A DNA stretch of 64,000 nucleotides from Chelydra serpentina (lineage: Eukaryota > Chordata > Testudines > Chelydridae): positions 9,445,501-9,509,500 of the forward strand of contig JBAIAC010000030.1 in assembly GCA_037349315.1 (NCBI GenBank). The letters are read 5' to 3'. Made by a program: the position numbers and the translations under genes. Below, one piece after another: positions 39,301 through 54,300 of the stretch. Every line of letters begins with the position of its first letter. Position 1 is the stretch's first letter. The notes under the pieces are model-generated. The model saw only the letters and a program-made list of their open reading frames with translations. It made no database searches and was not told the DNA's origin.

Positions 39301-42300
39301 AATCATTCACAGAATGTTTGTATTTGAATCTTTCCTTCCAGAAGACAATCAGTGGTATCGTGCCGCTGTTCTAGCGCATACTTCTGAAGATACTGCTTTA
39401 GTGGGCTACATAGATTATGGTAACTTTGAAGTTCTCCAAGTGGCTAGACTTCGCCCTATCATCCCAAAATTATTGGAGTTGCCAGTGCAAGCTATAAAGT
39501 GTACGCTAGCAGGTATGAAATAAACTACAAGCTATTGCAGATGGGATGAAAAATAAAGTTCAAAACAGATGAGGGGGGATTTTTTCAATTTAATCCTGTC
39601 AAAAGGACAAGGCTGAGATGCTGTTCAGACTCTGATGCTTTGTAAAAGAGGAAAACCTTTAAAGGATGGCTTGTTCCTTTAGAGATGGAACCCATGCACA
39701 TGGGGCATTCTGTGAAAATCACACTGGATGGAATCAGCAATAGATACTTTGGTGTTGCAAGAGGTGCATGTTTTGGAAACTGACTGTTTCTGTGCCAGTC
39801 TTGCAGTGCAGTTCCTATAAATGGAGCAGTTCATTGATAAGAATGAAGAATAGAGTAGACTAATACCACATTGAAACGTGGAGATGTTTGCCTTGAATTG
39901 AACCAACAGTTGGCACTGACCCATCTGACGCCATACAGCAGGGAAGTCTAATGTTAACTTTTTAGAATTACCACCAAAAATCTAAAACAAAACATAGGGA
40001 AATATCAAAGTAGAAAGAGGTGCTGAAAATTCTGATAGCTCATGGAGTGTTGGGGATTCCATCTTAATACATGCCTGAGTCCAGCCATTGCATCCAGAAG
40101 CCCAATGTCTACTGCTTTTCTAGGGGGTTCTTGGCACTGAGAGTGTATTGCAAAACACAAGCATGTCTATACTGGCAATCATCTACAACTACAATTACTA
40201 AGTAACCTTTCTTTTAAGGGTTTCCATCATTAAAACTGTGTCAAGCAATACAAAAATTGAGTCTCTCTCTCTCTCTCTTTCTTTGCAGTATTGAGATGTG
40301 TTGGGGGAGCACTTACCATATCTAACAATGGAGCTCTGATCTCTAGGCTGTAGACCTGGGGTTCTCAATCTGGGGGTTGGGACCCCTCAGGGGGTTGCGA
40401 GGTTATTACATGGGGGGTCACAAGCTGTCAGCCTCCACCCCAAACCCCGCTTCACCTCCAGCATTTATAATGGTGTTAAGCATACAAAAAAGTGTTTTTA
40501 ATTTATAAGGGGGGTCGTACTCAAAGGCTTGCTGTGTGAAAGAGGTCACCAGTACAAAAGTTTGAGAACCACTGCTCTAGACACTACCTTAATAGTTCCC
40601 TTCAGCATTTTGTAACCCTGACATTAAATCACTGGCATGTGCTGCTATTGATTTGATGCATATTTAAATGGCAAGTAATTTCAACCATTGACAATGTTAT
40701 TCATAAAACAGCTTCACAAAATGAGGAATGAACTAGTTCAAGAATGGGGGGAAAACAACTCCCAATACCTACAGTCCAGCTTGAAATAAGATAATTCTTT
40801 CCTTTACATTTCACTTTCAGGTGTGAAGCCTCTTTCAGGAACCTGGTCCTCAGAAGCTATTTCTCTGATGAAACAACTAGTGCAAAATAAAATGATCACT
40901 GTAAGAGTGGTGGACAAAAAGGAGGCTAGCTCTGTGGTAGAGATTACAGATGAATTTGTTACTCCAATAATAAATGTATCTAAACATCTTTTAGAATCAG
41001 GCCATGCAGTGAAAGATTCCAAGGATGTCTTGACAATAAATGAAACTGTTAACACTGTGAAGGAAGTAAGTGGTAAGTACATGAAAAGTTGCTATAGAAA
41101 CTGGTTTCCTCTATACTGTAGTACAGTAGATTCACAGTAATCTATTGGGTGACTTGAAATGAGTATGGTCAGTTATGTGGCCAAGAATGTGCATTTAGAA
41201 TGTACATTTTCTTTCCCTATAATGCTGTCTTTTATGTCTCTCTGTTCCTTGTTTTCTCCTCTTTCTCCTTTACCCTTTAGCTGTAGGAGAAACAATAAAT
41301 AAAATAGATTGGACATGGGTTAAGCTGACTCTTAAACAGACATTAAATGTCATGCTGTGCACGGTGAACAATCCTGGAGAGTTCTTCTGTCAGATCTTCA
41401 AAGATGATGGTAAGTTGTGTCAGCCTTCATTTTTGTGTGCTCCCTCTGTCTTCTCATCCTTAATCTTGTTGCATATTAACTTGTAAAATATTTTGGAATG
41501 GGATCAATGTAGTTTTCATGCACCGATGCTCCTAGTGGACTTTTCATACTTAGAGCTTACATCTGAGCTTCCTAATTAGTTCCTGTAGGTCTAAATTTGA
41601 ACATGCATTTTAATAAGGACAAAGATCAGATATCTAGGGACAAAGAATCTTGGTCACATTTACAAGATGGGAGATAGTATCCTGGATGCAGTGACACTGA
41701 AAAGGAATTAAGGGTAATTGTAGGTGAACAATTGAACATGAGCTCCCAGTGCAATGCTGTGGCTAGGAGGACTAACACACCCTATAGAGGCCCAAGCAGG
41801 GGAATATCAAGTAGGATCAGGGATGTATGCAGCATTATTAAAACCATTACTGGAATACTGTGTCCAATTCTGGTGTCAGGACTCTAAAAACATCTTCAAA
41901 AATTGGAAAAGATTCAGAAAAGAGGCACAAGAATATTTCAGGGGCTGGAAAAACAGTCTTATTGAGCTTAGGTCGGGCTGTCTATTTAATTTATCCAAGA
42001 GAAAGTTAAGAGGTGACATGGCCTGCAAGTACCTGCATGGGGAAGAGATTTCTGATAAGTTTTTATTGGACAATAAAATAGAACCGTACTAGATTTTTCT
42101 ACATGAATTTATTAGTACTGTTTTACCCTAAATCAGGGGCACCTTGAGATTTTAAATATCTTTCTAAATATGCTATTAATGGGACCCAATAAATAAGATT
42201 GACATTCTGCACGACGCAGTCTTATTTGTGCCAGGTAACTCCAAACCATTGATCTGCTGCTTCTAAAGATGTATTAAGTTTGGTTGGTTGTTTGTTTTTT

Positions 42301-45300
42301 ACATTCTGCTTAGACTTACTTGCTCTAAATGTACTCAACAAGTCATTGGCAGAATACTGCCAGCAGACTTCAACTAGTGTTTTCAAGCCTTCAAAGGGAG
42401 AACCTTGCTGTGCTTTTTTCTCTGGTAAGTAATATTACCACCTACTCACTCTTGTTCATTTTTTCATTTACAAAAATGTCCTTAAATGCAAAATGCATCT
42501 TTATCTTTGACTCAGCGAATGTTCTGTTTAATATATGGCTTTCTAAACCTCGTCAGATATTTTGGGCACGGTCTTGATGTGTTTGGGGTATTGCTAAGTT
42601 GAACGAGGAAGGAAAATATAGCTTCAGTTGGCAATGGCAAACCAAGTATATGTGAATAGTGACTCCAGTGAGTGAACAGTTAGGAACCTTTCAGATCTGA
42701 TATACACTTAAATATATCATAATATTGGTTATTAATATATAGTCTGAACAGAAGTAAACCGTATCGAGAGAGAGGTTTAATTATTACCTTAGAGAAAGTT
42801 AATGCTTTTCCAGGAAGTAAATATTGGATTTTCCACTAGTTTGTATGGGATGTTAATAGGCTACTTGCATCACTTTTTTATGTACTTTCATTTCTGAATG
42901 AAAACTGTATTGATATTGTGGAAAGGGCTTAATTGCCCATTGCCCTGCACCTTGTGTAGTCACCCAAAGCAGTGCAGAATGAATATAAAATGCTATCAAA
43001 TCGGAATGGCAGTGTTTTACACCTACTTTGAATTCATGTAACCAATTACATACTGTGCAAAGCAACAGAAATTAAGGCCCATTTTATCTGCCAAGGAAAG
43101 TAAATTAGTTCTGCTTATGATTTAGGTAAATGTGGGAAATCACAATTCCTTTAAATCCTAGGTGATGGTAATTGGTACCGTGCTTTGGTAACAGAAGTCT
43201 CTTCAGATGGAGCTATTAAAGTGCAGTTCGTGGATTATGGAAATGTTGAGAAAGTAACTCCAGATAAACTTCGACAGATCTCATCAACATTGCTAAAACT
43301 TCCATTTCAAGGAATTAAGTGTTGGTTATCAGGTAAATCGTAATTGAAAGATGTTTTGGAAATAATTTCTGCCCCTGCTAAGCGTTCTGTGATAACTACT
43401 CTTTTATATTTAGAAATCATATGGAGTTTCAGGCATGGTAGACCTTGTAATGTAGCATGTTTTTAACTAAATGTAAAAAAAAATTAAAAAATTCAACCAT
43501 ATTTTCTTCTTCTATGTTAAATAGAAGTGATTTCTCTTTGTGAACTGACTGGCAAAGTTTCTCATCACCTGTAAACTTCTCACAATTGCACCTCTATTTA
43601 TACCTCTGCTCTCATCTCCTGCAGTTTGCCCCATTCTAAACTCCACCCAAGTTTATTTTCTTATTGTTACTTAAGGGCAATGCAGAGCCAAGCCACTCCT
43701 GGATATAGGCCAGTACAGAGTGGCTGTGGAGCTATGGTTCTGCCTGCCCTGCCTTGAATTGGAATAAGTCCCCCTAGCACGCTCAAAGTGAAAGTTTCAG
43801 GATCCCATCTTAGTTTAATAAATATTGAAATAGTTATTTGGCAAGGAATCTGACATTTTCCCTGACCCACCTTTTTCCAAAAGGAAGATCTGGGCTCTCA
43901 GGGATACATTCCTAAACTACCACTCCAATTATATATATTAGATGAGGAAGAGCACTGGGGCTTAAAAACAACTGCTCCCTTCTGTCAATTAATACTCTGC
44001 CTTTTTAGTATTTTCCAAATGAGGATATTAAACTGATTTACAAACCCTGAATTGCCATGTAGAATCATAGAATATCAGGGTTGGAAGGGACCTTAGGAGG
44101 TCATCTAGTCCAACCCCCTGCTCAAAGCAGGACCAATCCCCAATTTTTGCCCCAGATCCCTAAATGGCCCCCTCAAGGATTGAACTCACAACCCTGGGTT
44201 TAGCAGGCCAATGCTCAAACCACTGAGCGATCCCTCCCCCCCTGCTTTTAGCATCATCCCCTTTTACAGATAGCGATGGGAACAGAGGTACAGAGGAGAT
44301 CGACTCATTGACAGTCATGCAGAATCTATTACGGATTTAGGAATAAACTCAGGATGATTTTTAAGAGGAATAGATGATATACACTTGGGAGGCCCCAACT
44401 CATTTTGCACTAGATACAGCTAGAAAGACCACTTTTTCTGCCATAAGGAATGTGTAATCTAACAGGACATTTTAAAAATTTAGATAAAAATAATATAGTT
44501 TTTTTTTTTTAAATTGTGAATGAGAGAAGATATTTTTAAGTCTTGTCTTGTTTCCTTAGGTGTAAAGCCTGTTAACGAGGAATGGCTCCCAGAAGCCACA
44601 GCAAGATTTCAGATGTGCACTGCAGGAATTAAACTTCAAGCCAGAGTAGTTTCTGTCAACAAAAGTGGTGCTGGAATAGAGCTCATTGATAATTCCACAG
44701 ATTGTCCAAGAATAATCAGTGAAATTTTAATTAGTGAAAAACTGGCTTTAAAGGAAGGTCTGCCAAATAAAGATGGGCTACCAAATATGTCTGCTGAGAA
44801 AAGAGAGCCTCAAGGTGACTAAAGCATTCTTGTTAACTTCTTTTTGGATTGGAATGATAAGTAAATTGGGAATCCCTCAATCTGACTCTGTCTAAAATGT
44901 AATAAATGTGTCTAGTTTTAAATACATCATGAAGTTTGTGATTGGGTGCAAGTTGTCCTGCAGGTGGCATGATAGGCAAAAGATAGGTAAATGTGCAAGT
45001 CACTGGGGTTATGTGTTAAACAACTATTACTTAAATATACTGTAACAAATTATAGAAAACTTGAAGTATGACTAAAGAGTCTATTGCATAGTGGTTTCTA
45101 GTATCTTATTTTCAGCAATATTAAAATTAACTAGCATTGATTGATTGTAAGAAAATTAGATATTTTCTGATGAACAGAATATCCAGTGTATTAGTGTCTG
45201 TGTTCAGTTTTCATTTCACGGCAATCACACTAAAATGACTAGAACATGTTGATAGACTGGAGATGTTACTTAACTTAATAGACATGTGCAACTGTGATGA

Positions 45301-48300
45301 ACTTGTATATATTTGTAGAAGTGCTTTGCTCTGTGCTTTACTAGTTTGTGTCTAATTACTTTAGAAACCTCTTCTGAGCAGTGGCAGACAATAGAATTGC
45401 CTGTCAATGAAACTGTGTCAGTCCGTGTAATGGAAGTGATAACCCCAGACTTGTTTTATGCTCTACCAAGTGAAACCAGAGGTAAGAAATGAAGAAAATC
45501 TCTTGGTTTATTTAGTTGGTAGCAATATATTTGGAACACGGATGCAAGATGTTTAACATTATAATAATGAATTGAGATACTACCAGATACAACTCGGACA
45601 GTAAAAAAAAAAAAAGCAGAAATATAAATATTTTTATTAAAAGCTTTGAGGTAACTTAGGTGAAATCAGGCCTAATAATAGGCTTTCCTATGGTATGTAT
45701 ATTTATCATGCTTGAAACTTCATGCAGTACTAACAGATTTTGTTCACTTATTTTTAGTAGATCGAGAGAAGTTGCATAGGTTGACGATTGAACTGGGAGA
45801 ATATTGCAACGGTCTGAACAGTCACTCCTTCAGACCAAAAGTCGGTGAAGCCTGTTGTGCCAAGTTTACACGTGAGAGAGAATTCTTGTTGACTCTAAAA
45901 TAGGAAAAGTGATCTGAATTGCTGAATTGAATGTTATAAAGGATAGATGGCAAAGTCCAAACCTTTAAGAAAAGAGAGATTTGTAAAATCCTTTATATGC
46001 CACAAAACATTTCCATATTTCATTTTGTATATGGCTTCTGTTTAGTTATAAACAATACGTGATAGTCTAAGCTAGAAAGTAAGGAATGCCTCGTGCATCT
46101 GAAAATCCATGGAGTTTTAGGAGGGGCATATAATGATCTAAACTGGAATTCAGTGAGGCTACTTGAGTGAATTCCCCTAATCCTAAGCAGTTTTATACGT
46201 CATCCAAAAGAAATTTCTTCAGGAACAACCCAGAGGGGAGGCTTGGCTGAGTCATTTATTTCAGTATTGATTCAAAGAAGAGTTTTGCCAAAGAAATCCA
46301 TAAACATCACTTCCTGTAGCCCTTGAATTTTCCTTGGAGGTCTCCTATGCAAGTACTGACCGTCCTGCACCTACTTACGTGATTGGACATTTATGTCAAG
46401 ATCACAGTCCAAAGTGGTATAGCTGCAAGCAACAGAACATTCCTGTAAAGTGATGCACAAGGGTGTCAGATCTGTCAACAGTTCCAGGAGAGATGGACAG
46501 AAATACTACAAAACATAGTGTTTAAATATCGGCACTGAAGTCAAGTACTAAATGAAAAGATGGCCAAAAGAGTTGAAGTTCTGATTTACTTTACTATTTG
46601 AATGAGTCGGGATTAAAAGAGATGTTGAGGAATTTGTGTCCCTTAGAAGTAAATAGAAGCTAGCACTTATGGTAGGTCAAAGGAGTAGGTAATTTAAAAA
46701 AAAAATGCATAGCATTTGTATAAATACCCAGAAAACACAATTAATGTCACAGCAGAGATGCTATAGTTAAGACTGAGACAGCAGTTAATAAAATGTAATT
46801 GCTGCTTTAAGTGGTGCAGTTGGTGCTTCATTAAACTGTGTGAAGATCCTCCTTTCCCCTCCTTTTGTGCTGGGATGGGAAGAACTCTCCTGGTCAAGGC
46901 CAGGTGATGGGCAGTCAGACTTTAGTAGTTGCAGCCAGAGTCCGCAGTCATGAGACAGGAGCAAGGAGTCAGCTGGGTCAGGATACCAGGAGATCCAAAG
47001 ACAAACTGGAAATTGGAACCAGAGTTAAGCCAGATCAGGATACCAGGAGGTCAGAGCCAGGAAACAAACTGGAGGTCCAAAACCACAAGTCAGATGCCAG
47101 GAGTCAAGCCAGATAAGGATGCCAGGAAATCAAGAAACATAAGGCACAGAGTCCAGAGCAGGGTGGAGCCCAGTTGTTTGGATAGCTTTCTGGGCTTGCT
47201 GCTGGCTTAAGTAGGGCCACTGGGCCAATCAGCTGCCCAGGGGCTCGGCCAGTTGGACCTCGTGTGGGGAGAAACCATCTTGGGGTTGGGCTTCATGAGT
47301 CCTAGATAAGCCATTTTGAACAGGCTGCCATGTAGAGGGTTGGAGTGTGGTTGCTCCCATGGACCCTGTGGACTGGGTTCGAGACACATGGGTCATGACG
47401 TCACCCCTAGGAGCACCCCCTGGGCAACATGGGTCCAAGTTTCTCAGGATGGCTCCTATGGAAGGCCTAAATCAAGGTGAGAGCATGAATGTTTTCAGCT
47501 GGCTCCCAAGTGTGTTCCTCCGGGCTGTAACCTTCCCAGCCAATCAGTACCATAATTTGCCCAGCTTAATCTTAAAGTTGAGGACTCTGTGCACCTAATT
47601 TCCCTCTAAGCTGCGTGGCCAGGCAGGCAGTGGGGAGAGGTGTGTCTCCCCTGCGCCCGACGGATCAGCGGCAGCCAGTGAGAGGCACCCTGTCCCAGCC
47701 GGAGTGGCTGCAGCCGGCGAGAGGCGCCCCCAGAGCCCACATCCCCAGCCAGAGCCCTGCCCCCACACACCAACCCTCTGCTCTAGCACAGAGCACCCTC
47801 CCCCCAAACCCCTCATCCCCGGACCCACTCCAGAGCCTGTATCCAAGTACTGTCACCATTCTTTGAAGGTGGTCTTAATTGCCAAGATTTTTTTGTCCTA
47901 GATCTCATAGTTTCATTTATCAAGGGTAAGCTTCCTCCAGTAGTAAGTAATGGGGTGCAGTATTTGCTTGGTTTCATGCCCCTGAGAAAGGACTGCCCCA
48001 ATCGCTGTGCTAGATGTGTTGACTTCCGCAACAAAACTTGCATTATGTCTGGGAGGGCCGATTCAGGAGCAGTGGTGAAGGCAAGATTTAGCTGCTCAAA
48101 TGCATGCTGGGCCGCGGGTGACTTGTGGAACCGAGCATTTTTCCAGAGTAGGGCAGTGAGGGACGTGGCTTTTTTGTAAAATGAACTTCTGCTAAAAGTT
48201 TGCAGAGCTTAAAAATATCCTTGATCATGCATGTTGCAGGGGGCTGCCCAGTTGCAGGCAGACTGGACCTTGTATGGATCCATCTTGATTCCTTTCGGGG

Positions 48301-51300
48301 ACAGGATGAAACCCAGGAACTCGGTTGAGGTCTGATCGAACGTGCACTTCTCAAATTATGACAACACAGTCTCTATGCTCAATCTGTGCAGGATTGAAAG
48401 GATGTGAGTGGTATGTTCGTCCATTTGATCTGTGAAGATCAATACTTGATTTAAGTATACCACCGTGAACTGGTTCAGTAGGTCTCATAGCATATCGTTA
48501 ATGAAGTGCTGGAATGTTACTGGGGCATTAGTCCGAATGGCATAACTAAATATTCAAAGTGCCTTTCAGACCTGCTATGTCCAATCTTCCATTCATCCCC
48601 CTCTTGGATGCGGACAAGTTGTAAGCTCCCTGGAGATCCAATTTAGTGAATATGCAAGTGGCCCCCATGCTTTCCAGCAATTCAGGGATACAAAGTAGTG
48701 GGTAATGGTTCGAGATTATCTGATTTAGGGCTTGGTAATCGACATAGAAGCAGGAACTGCCACCCTTTGTTTTTACGGAAAGGACTGGGGCACTGGCTGA
48801 TGAAGTCGGCTTGCGAGGGGAGATTCTCCCAACGCAGCCAGTTCAGACTCTGACACTGCGTATATCTGCCCAACCAGAATCTTCACCCCGGCTGGAGTTC
48901 TGTGGGGCAATCATAGTCCTGATGTGGGGGGAGACTTTCTGCATTCTTTTTCTCAAAGATCAGTATAGTCACAGTATTTGTGGAGATGTTCCATAGTTCC
49001 CCATAGTATGTATTTCAATGCGGGTGACTGCTTTAAACCTCTTGGGTCTGGGTGCAACGCTTCCTGGTCTCTGGCTGTGCTGTCAGCAAAATTATGATGG
49101 GAAGGTGACCACCTGTTCTCGCCAGTGAATGAAAGGATAATGAATGGTTAGCCAAGGATCAGGGGGAAATGTGGGGAATGGATCACACTGAATTGTATCA
49201 TTGCTCAGTGTTCCTGAGATAGGGGGACAGTCTCCTCCACAACTGGACCTGAAGACAGCAGGGATCCATCAATTGTGTTAATCGAGTCAGGTACAGCCTT
49301 GTGTAGCAGGGGAATCTGTAGAGCCTGAGCTGTAACTGCATCCGTAAAATTGTCTGCTGGTCCTGATAGATTCCCCTCCAACACATCCTCATCAATCAGG
49401 GGGTCCCCTGTGATGCGCAGCTGGATAGGCACCTGCAAATGGGAAGCCCCAGGATGGAGCTAATGGTGCATTTCAGTGAGCACTAGGGTATGGGTCCGGT
49501 TTCCCCCTATTATGTCTGGGCTGGCTTGTTTTCCCCAACCTCCTCGGCTCTTGTACTGGGCAGGCCAAGATGGCATGGCCAGATTCGTGGACTAGTTTGT
49601 CTTTGATTTCTTCCTGCAAGCGCCTTGGAATTGGTACTGCTGCTCTGCTTCATTCCACTATGTATCTGCTGTGAGGCAGCCGGAAGTGAGAATCCTGAGA
49701 TTCAGCAGAGCATAGAAGACTTGCTTTTTGATGGTTGTTTTATGTTTTCCGAGAAAACTGACAAGACTTGACATTCTTTTAAGGACTACTGTGCTACGGT
49801 ATGTTTGTTTGGGTTTTATACCCCAGCCCCAAAGAGACGTCGTTATGGGGGTTTTCCGCAACAGCGGCAGTATTGCTCACAGTCGGTTTTCTAGCAGTTG
49901 TCCTTTACTGTTGGACAGCAAGACTTCTCCAGAACGTCATAGGTCACAGAGGAGGAGGTCTTCTGGATCCAATTTTAACCAGCCGGCCCACCCTCCTCCA
50001 ATGTTAAGCAAGCAGCCATTTTGACTTGCACATCCAGGACATCATTCCAGCTGTGATCTCTCAATCCCAATCTCTTCAGTTCGAGGAGCCTTGCCCCTGT
50101 GCCTTGCACCTGACAGAGTCTCCTCAGGGCAGCTCCTTGGCCATTCAAACTTGGTGTGGGTCATCAAAGATGGCTGATGTTGACTGGAGAAAGGCATCCC
50201 AGTTAGACAGCATTGGGCTATGGCCGTCCAGTGCTGGGATGGGGTGGAGGGGTTAGTCTAATAAATCTCCTGTCAGCAGGCTGATTACCGAGGATTGGTC
50301 AGAGGCATAGATTTTGGTACACATCAGAAACAAGGTGACATTGGTTTGTGAAGCCCCCAAACTGCTGATGGTTCCCGTTGAACTGTTCAGGCAAGGGTAT
50401 TGCAGGCCCCTGTTTGGGGCAAGGAGCTGCAGTTGTGTTCACAGCACAGTATTCTCAGCGCTGAGCTGCCTCATTTGCTCCTGCAGCTGCTGGTTACTTG
50501 GGCCTGCGTGTTACTTGGCCAGCTGTGTTACTTGGGCCTGCAGTGCTTGATTTTTCGGCCTGGAGGCAGGGGGCCCACCATGGGGCATGACTCTCCTTCA
50601 TTTCTTGTGCCAGATTTTCGTAGCATCACACAGCTGTGCAGCCAAGGAGCTAAAACAGGAGCCAGTGGAGTCAGTGTTTGTTCATATGGCCTTACCTGGG
50701 TGACCTTGATCTTATGAGATTTGCAAGACATAAGGTGGGGAGGAACATTCCCACTCCCTACTTCAGGGCGACTAGGCTAGTAAACACAAATCTCAGATGG
50801 AACGATTTGGAGGAAACTCAGTCTTTCTCTCCTATCCCATCCTCTCACCAGGACTTCTATAGACTTTTCCCATCAAAAGGCTTGCGATCCAATTTTGAAC
50901 ACCAACTGTATTTCTTAACTGAGAAAAGTTGAGGTTTTGGAGGGTTTGAAACATTTGTAACGTAGCTTAGTTCTTTTCTGTTTTTCTTTTTTTTAAAAAA
51001 AATTAGTACCATATATACTCGTTCATCAGCCTGTTTGTTTATAAGCCGACCCACCAAGATGGATAGGTAAAAATGGCAAAAGTCGACCCTTTTCATAAGT
51101 CGACCCTGTATTTCAAGGGTTGGCAAAATTTGGCTCACAGCCCATCAGCGTAAGCCGCTAGCGGGCTGGGACATTTTGTTTACCTGGAGCGTTCACAGGC
51201 ACAGAGCCCTTCAGCTCCCAGTGGCCACGGTTTGCCGTTCCCAGCCAATGGGACCTGCAGGAAGCGGCGCGGGCCGAGGGACTTCCCACAGCTCCCATTG

Positions 51301-54300
51301 GCTGGGAACAGCGAACCGCGACCACTGGGAGCTGAGGGGCACCATGCCTGTGAATGCTCCAGGTAAACAAAACGACAATGTATTAGATATTCAATTCAAT
51401 AGAGCTTAAAATCGTCAAATTTTGGTGTAGACCTGTTGATAAGCCAACCCCAGCTCTTTGATGCTTCATTTTTTTACCAAAAAAAATCGGTGTATGAACT
51501 AGTATATATGATACTTCTAAATGACAGTGTTTCGTTTTCTGTTTTTGTTTTTACAGTATCCATGTACTCTGAATAATCTCTCTTAAATTCTGGAAAGCTA
51601 TACAGATTAGATGGATTATTATGTAACTCTGGATCCTAGTCTGAAAGTGAAGAACTTCAAATGTTTTGTTCCAATTTTTTTTTCAGGTGATGGCCATTGG
51701 TACAGAGCTATCGTTCTGGGAGTTTCTCGGTCTGATGTGAAGGTAGCATATGCAGACTATGGAAACACTGAAACTCTACCATTCTCTAGAGTGCTGCCGA
51801 TCACTGCACATTACTTGAAGCTTCCTTTTCATATAATTAAGTGTTCACTTGCAGGTAGAAACATGACTAAACACCATGTTGGCTATTTAGCAGTGTGACT
51901 ATTTCGTCATTTTTTTATGTTGTTACCATTAACCCCTCTGTTATTGTCCATCTAGATGAGGACTTAACAAAACAGTACACAGATTAGCATTGTAAAGTCT
52001 ATTTTCAAACCCAGAAAGACTAATTTGAAAATTTTCTGAATTAGATTAGGTACTGCAGGGAGGAAAAAAGTAGACAACTAGAAAACTCGGTTGCTCCTAA
52101 TGTAATGATAAATTTTGGTATTGGTTTTTTTTTTTTAAGGTTTTGTAACTTTTTCTAGGTTTTAGTGGCATTACATAATTTAAGATTTAAATGATGTTGT
52201 CGAGGAAGTAACTTAACTATTTACAATCTAAGCTAGAACTCAGCTGTATCTTATTTTATTTTTTCCAGGAATCATGGAATGGTCTCCATTAATAATCGAT
52301 TTGCTAAAAACATTAATATTGAATAAGTTTGTCATGATCACAGTGAAAGGGATCAGTGAGAATATTCATTCAGTATCTGTGAAGAAGTGTTTTGAAAACA
52401 GTAGTCTAAGTATAGCCGACAAATTAGTAATGGAAGGTTTAGCCAAATATAGCAACTCTGGAAATCAAAGTATTCTACACCAAGGTAACAGTTTTTCACT
52501 TAAAATATTCTCATTCTTAAATTTATTCGTGTTCAAAAATGAGTTGTGTGCATCCATAACTAATGTCCTTTGTCCTTCTAAAATCTCATTGTATTCACCC
52601 AATTAATGAGGCAATAATAATGTTTTACTGATCAGATTCCTGTCCATTTTTTTTCTTGCAGCCCATGCAAATGAGGCTAGTTGCTGTTGCACAGAATTAA
52701 AAAAGCAAGTAAGTAAGATTCAGCCTAAACTTCATTTTCTCTTCCAAATACTGATTTTAAAAAAAAAGAACAAGCATGGAAAAGGTTTTTATTTTTATTT
52801 TTTATTTTGTGGCTGGCTATAAAATTGAAAAAAGAAGTGTTCTAAAAATGTGAACGTTCCTATTTTATGTTTTACATGGTCAAATAATTCAGAATGTCAT
52901 GCAACATGGAAAATATAGGTTGGCTGTTTTAGTCTTGGTCAATTCCTAGTTTATCACAGATGCATGTGAAAAATGAATGTTCAGGGTATATATGAATGCT
53001 ATGAGAAGTTACTGTGAATATTCGGCAGAATATTCGTCAATGTGTTATACATCATAAGTACTTGAAGTACTAGCCAGAATTTGCTGCTGATATTAAGACA
53101 TTGGAGTTGGACTTTTGATCTTTTTAAAAGAAAATCACAAAATATCCACAAATTGCAAATATTTAATATTGCAAATATTTATAAATATTGCAAATATGTA
53201 TCTGCAAATTGCTTACTATGTATCTGTAAGAAAAAGCACAGTACCATTACTAGTTTTATAGAACTGACTTGCTGACATGAAAACAATATTCAATTCTGTC
53301 TGTTTGTAGGATTATTAAAATGTATTTAATTAAAATTCTAGGGACTGCTGCATAGGAATTAAGGCTATGTAAAGCTGGCAGAAACTGCAACCTTTAAAGA
53401 AAAGATCATTTATTAGAATATTATAATAGCACCATAATATGGTCAAGGGACTACCAACCTTTTCATATAACCAAGGGTTATGTGCCTATGAAAAAATTAA
53501 CTGTGGGAGCAACTTGGCATTCATAATGTCTCCACGCTTGGGTTTTGTTTTTGTTTTTAAATAATCTTATGAAATCTATTGCAGGTAATAAACAAACTTA
53601 GGTTTGGTTTTGTTTTTATAAAAACAAGTGAAGTCAGTGTTAAACATCTTAACTTTGGAGTCTCAAAGGCACATTCTCATTTCTAAGGAGAAGCCCGACA
53701 TTTAGTGAGAGTTACCATCTTTGAGTGGGAGGTAGAACCAGAAGCATTCATGGGTTCTGACTGCTCTGATGACTTTGGGGGGGGCAGGAGAGTGTTTCTA
53801 CTGAAGAGGGGTTGTCACAGAAGCCAGGGAAGTTCAGAGAGGGAATGCTGATGCCAGGCATTTAGAGGCTGGTAGAGAGTAAAACCATCTTGTTACTGAG
53901 CTTACTCTTGCTCCTTCCCTGTCCCACTACAGAGTGGAGCAAAATCATTTTCTCCCAGGTAGGCCTTTGAATTGTAGCCATGAAGAATCCAGCCAAATTT
54001 CTGCATCCAGCCCTGTGAATGACTCCTCTGCTTGTTTTGTTGGGTGGGGGGGAGGACAGGGGCAGAGCGGGGGACAAGACATGGAAGTTGGGCTGGCTTT
54101 GAATCCCCTGAGCCAGAGGGAGAAAAGACAGACTTAATACATTTCAAAGGGCTTTCAGGAAGTAACTCTAGAGGTAGGTAGCACACCACTGAATGGGAGC
54201 AAGGAGAGAACTTGGTGACAGGGCTAGGTTCACTTCCTGTTGGCCTGGGCCATTGATCTGCTGACATCATCATCTCTAGCACCTCATCAGAGCTTTCTTT

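Noticed and set aside
46865..47210. Two overlapping plus-strand frames of about 83-93 codons
   Set aside because: They arise from CCAGGAG-type repeats at the end of the antisense Ty3/gypsy element.
51158..51409. Near-identical proteins on opposite strands
   Set aside because: They are produced by the palindromic MITE, not by paired genes.
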